Of a stretch of 64,000 nucleotides of DNA, positions 62,097 to 64,000 are shown one piece after another (position 1 is the stretch's first letter; the number at the start of each line of letters is the position of its first letter). Source of the stretch: an uncultured Granulosicoccaceae bacterium. Its GTDB lineage: Bacteria > Pseudomonadota > Gammaproteobacteria > Granulosicoccales > Granulosicoccaceae. The notes under the pieces are model-generated. The model worked only from the letters and a program-made list of their open reading frames with translations. It was not told the origin of the DNA and did no database searches. The stretch lies in assembly GCA_937927895.1 (NCBI GenBank), contig CALGKA010000058.1, forward strand, positions 32,151-96,150. The letters run 5' to 3'. Position numbers and translations under genes: made by a program.

Positions 62097-63341
62097 TTAG
62101 ATCGTTGTGAGCTTTTCTTCTAAAAATTCAATCTGACTAGTATTGTGAGAAAGTTCGATTGCACGTTTTAAATCGGCCCGGGCTTGTGACCGCTGGCCGG
62201 TTCTTATGTGTAAGTCCGCGCGCGCTGCATAGAATGGTTGGTAGTTGAGCATAGATTCGTTGTTTTCAATTGTGGCTAGCAGCGCTAATGCCTCTTCCGC
62301 TGAATAGGCGTATGAAAATGCTACTGATTGATTTACCCGAACCACGGGTGAAGGTTGGGTCGCGTAGAGTAATTCATAGATTGCGCTAATCTGTTGCCAG
62401 TCAGTGTCGCTCCAGCTTATTGATTCTGCATGTATAGCGCTGATTGCGGCTTGTAATTGATAAGGACCGACTTGTTGTTTTGCAAGTGTTGCTTTAAGTA
62501 GTGATGTTCCTTCTTTGATCCTTGTGCTATCCCACAATTCTCTGTTTTGGTCTGCTAAGGAAATCATTTTGCCTGTGCTGTCGGTGCGAGTAAAGCGCCG
62601 GGAATCGTGTAGTAACATTAGCGCAAGTAATCCTGCCACTTCTGTTTGCTCGGGCATTAATTGATATACTATGCGCGCTAATCTGATGGCTTCATCTGCG
62701 AGATCTTCTCGCACGACACGTTGGCCAGTTGAAGCACTGTAACCTTCATTGAAAATAAAATAGATAACAGATAGTACGGTAGTGAGTCTTTGTTGTAAGT
62801 GGGCATTGTCAGGAAGCTTAAAAGGAATGCCCGCTACAGAGATTTTATTTTTTGCGCGTGATAATCGTTGCGCCATAGTTTTTGGCTTATCAAGAAACGT
62901 TTTTGCAATCTCTTCGGTAGTTAAGCCGCCTAGTGTTCGGAGTGTTAATGCTATACGTGATTTTTCTTCCAATGCCGGGTGGCAACAGGTAAATATCAGT
63001 TCAAGGCGCTTGTCGGGGATCACCATGTTTTCGTCAGGTTCTTCTACCTGTGCGTCGAGCTCTGCAAGGTAACGTAACTCTGGTTGTAGTTTGGCAAAGC
63101 GAGAGTCACGACGAGCCTTATCAATTGCCCGCCGTTTAGATGTGGTTATAAGCCACGCTGCAGGTGATCGCGGTAAGCCTTGTTGTTGCCAGGTAGTGAG
63201 TGCCTGTTCAACAGCATCTTGTAAAACATCTTCAGCTAATTGTAAGTCGCCAATACTTGCAACGAGTGCTGCCAGAATGCGCCCCCATTCTTCACGCACA
63301 ATTTGATTAATTGCTTGTTCAATTTTGAATGGGGGCAACAT
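62097..63341 (-). CDS. ECF42-type RNA polymerase sigma factor with C-terminal helical repeat
   Basis: 414 aa. Sigma-2 at ~10-90 (ILAALVASIGDLQLAEDVLQDAVEQALTTW...AAWLITTSKRRAIDKARR) and sigma-4 at ~130-175 (RIALTLRTLGGLTTEEIAKTFLDKPKTMAQRLSRAKNKI). The remaining ~230 residues form a DUF6596/TPR-like tail (LFNEGYSAS-like FIFNEGYSAS, and terminal ARADLHIRTGQRSQARADLKRAIELS), typical of group ECF42. These lack an anti-sigma factor and pair with a YCII protein, which is upstream here. Confidence 0.93.
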   Translation of the reverse strand: MLPPFKIEQAINQIVREEWGRILAALVASIGDLQLAEDVLQDAVEQALTTWQQQGLPRSPAAWLITTSKRRAIDKARRDSRFAKLQPELRYLAELDAQVEEPDENMVIPDKRLELIFTCCHPALEEKSRIALTLRTLGGLTTEEIAKTFLDKPKTMAQRLSRAKNKISVAGIPFKLPDNAHLQQRLTTVLSVIYFIFNEGYSASTGQRVVREDLADEAIRLARIVYQLMPEQTEVAGLLALMLLHDSRRFTRTDSTGKMISLADQNRELWDSTRIKEGTSLLKATLAKQQVGPYQLQAAISAIHAESISWSDTDWQQISAIYELLYATQPSPVVRVNQSVAFSYAYSAEEALALLATIENNESMLNYQPFYAARADLHIRTGQRSQARADLKRAIELSHNTSQIEFLEEKLTTI

Positions 63342-63370
63342 TATAATCTGGCGGTTGTTATAAATTCACG

Positions 63371-63721
63371 TTAGTCAAAAGTGACCACTGGCCGTATTTC
63401 AATGCGACCGTGCTCAGCCGTTGGTATTTGAGCTGCATGTTCAATGGCATCATCGAGTGTTTCGCAATCAATCAGATAATAACCACCTAACTGTTCCTTA
63501 GTTTCGGCAAATGGACCATCAGTGGTCTCTATACTTCCGTTTTCGCGTGTCACAGTGGTAGCTGTGGTGACCGGCTGGAGAGCATCTCCTGAAACAAAAG
63601 CGCCTTTTTCTTGTAGCATTTTGGTGAATTCTTGATAGCGCTGTATATAAGGGCCGAATTCAGGTGTACCTGGAGCCGGGCCAGATTCGGGGGTGGAATA
63701 GATTAAACACATGTATTGCAT
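63371..63721 (-). CDS. YCII-related (DGPF) protein, ECF42 partner
   Basis: 116 aa from ATG 63721, with AGGAG nine bases before it; a farther start would add 11 residues. MQYMCLIYSTPESG, then ETTDGPFAETKEQLGGYYLIDCETLDDAIEHAAQIP (DGPF motif near 69) and the IEIRPV end define the YCII/DGPF family. Thirty bp upstream of the sigma gene on the same strand: a typical ECF42-DGPF pair. Its target promoters are not identified. Confidence 0.9.
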   Translation of the reverse strand: MQYMCLIYSTPESGPAPGTPEFGPYIQRYQEFTKMLQEKGAFVSGDALQPVTTATTVTRENGSIETTDGPFAETKEQLGGYYLIDCETLDDAIEHAAQIPTAEHGRIEIRPVVTFD

Positions 63722-63887
63722 TAGTGATCTCCTTTCGTTTTTAAACAGGGTCAAGCGCCCTGTACTGTTTAGACGAACCCGTTTTCTACGATTCTACATG
63801 CGGTTAAAAATATTTTTATCCACTTGCATTAGGTACGTCGCCAGTGCTAGATTTAAGGCGTAGTGGAAGTGCTTGCACAGATTTTTA

Positions 63888-63925
63888 TTTTTAGCTACCG
63901 CTTGAGTTTTTAGCTACCGCTTGAG
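63888..63925. repeat. 19-bp perfect tandem duplication
   Basis: TTTTTAGCTACCGCTTGAG occurs twice head to tail (63888-63906 and 63907-63925), upstream of the ECF42 operon. No gene is visible in 63722-64000. Confidence 0.85.
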
Positions 63926-64000
63926 ATAGAGACCTTGTAGTCACTACCGGTACTGGAGGGGGAGCTTATTAATCAACTTACCTAGGCAGTGGGTTGATGT

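Overview
The window looks like chromosomal DNA of a free-living, probably marine gammaproteobacterium. It carries the gammaproteobacterial set rnt, rdgC, hda, yhdP, yjgA/darP, purM-purN and holA/nadD/rsfS/rlmH, with moderate GC by eye. Genes sit on both strands in short operons. I saw no tRNA or rRNA gene, transposase, phage gene or CRISPR array. Genus is not determinable by reading; a betaine-homocysteine methyltransferase fits a marine life style (inference).

Layout. 1-9 kb: the start of a WecA/MraY-type glycosyl-phosphate transferase cut by the window edge, an orphan TfpX/TfpZ-like pilin accessory protein, argD-argF, grxD, a ~290-bp block of structured repeats, rnt, a membrane protein with mpl, and a Ser/Thr kinase fused to a cyclic-nucleotide-binding-like domain. 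9-16 kb: galE, a frameshifted thiopurine methyltransferase (tpm), then a compact five-gene operon (47-aa membrane peptide, XpaC-like, TelA-like, SPFH-GYF2, zinc-ribbon membrane protein). 16-26.5 kb: upp, tcdA, a hydrolase, a Sel1 lipoprotein, a flavodoxin-like protein, rdgC, a histone-deacetylase-family enzyme, a Ycf46-like AAA ATPase, a DHH phosphoesterase, pyrD. 26.7-37.2 kb: a long + strand housekeeping run holA-proA-nadD-rsfS-rlmH-maf-rng-yhdP. 37-45 kb: darP, an outer-membrane-like protein, a DUF3108 protein, purM-purN, a divergent DUF2066-hda pair, arsC-wrbA-DUF2069. 45-52.4 kb: an orphan PilB/GspE ATPase, a methyltransferase and S4-domain gene separated by a 138-bp palindrome, a tandem-GFA protein, a thioredoxin with an in-frame TGA at the first catalytic Cys, a ferredoxin-NADP reductase, a 2-hydroxyacid dehydrogenase and an orphan LuxR-type regulator. 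52.4-64 kb: cytochrome c, a stand-alone EF-G2, several small enzymes, betaine-homocysteine methyltransferase, M17 aminopeptidase, a YbaK-domain deacylase, and an ECF42-type sigma factor with its YCII partner.

The most notable observation is at 48915-49337: a Tat-exported thioredoxin-fold protein whose CxxC motif reads TGA-G-T-C. The reading frame is intact on both sides. A small hairpin with a G-containing loop lies at the position expected of a bacterial SECIS element, and a second inverted repeat covers the ribosome binding site. It is either a selenocysteine (UxxC) thioredoxin or a recent nonsense allele. Other points of interest are the single-base frameshift in tpm, three structured intergenic repeat elements with equal or nested arms, the XpaC-TelA-SPFH-zinc-ribbon membrane operon, and the kinase fusion.
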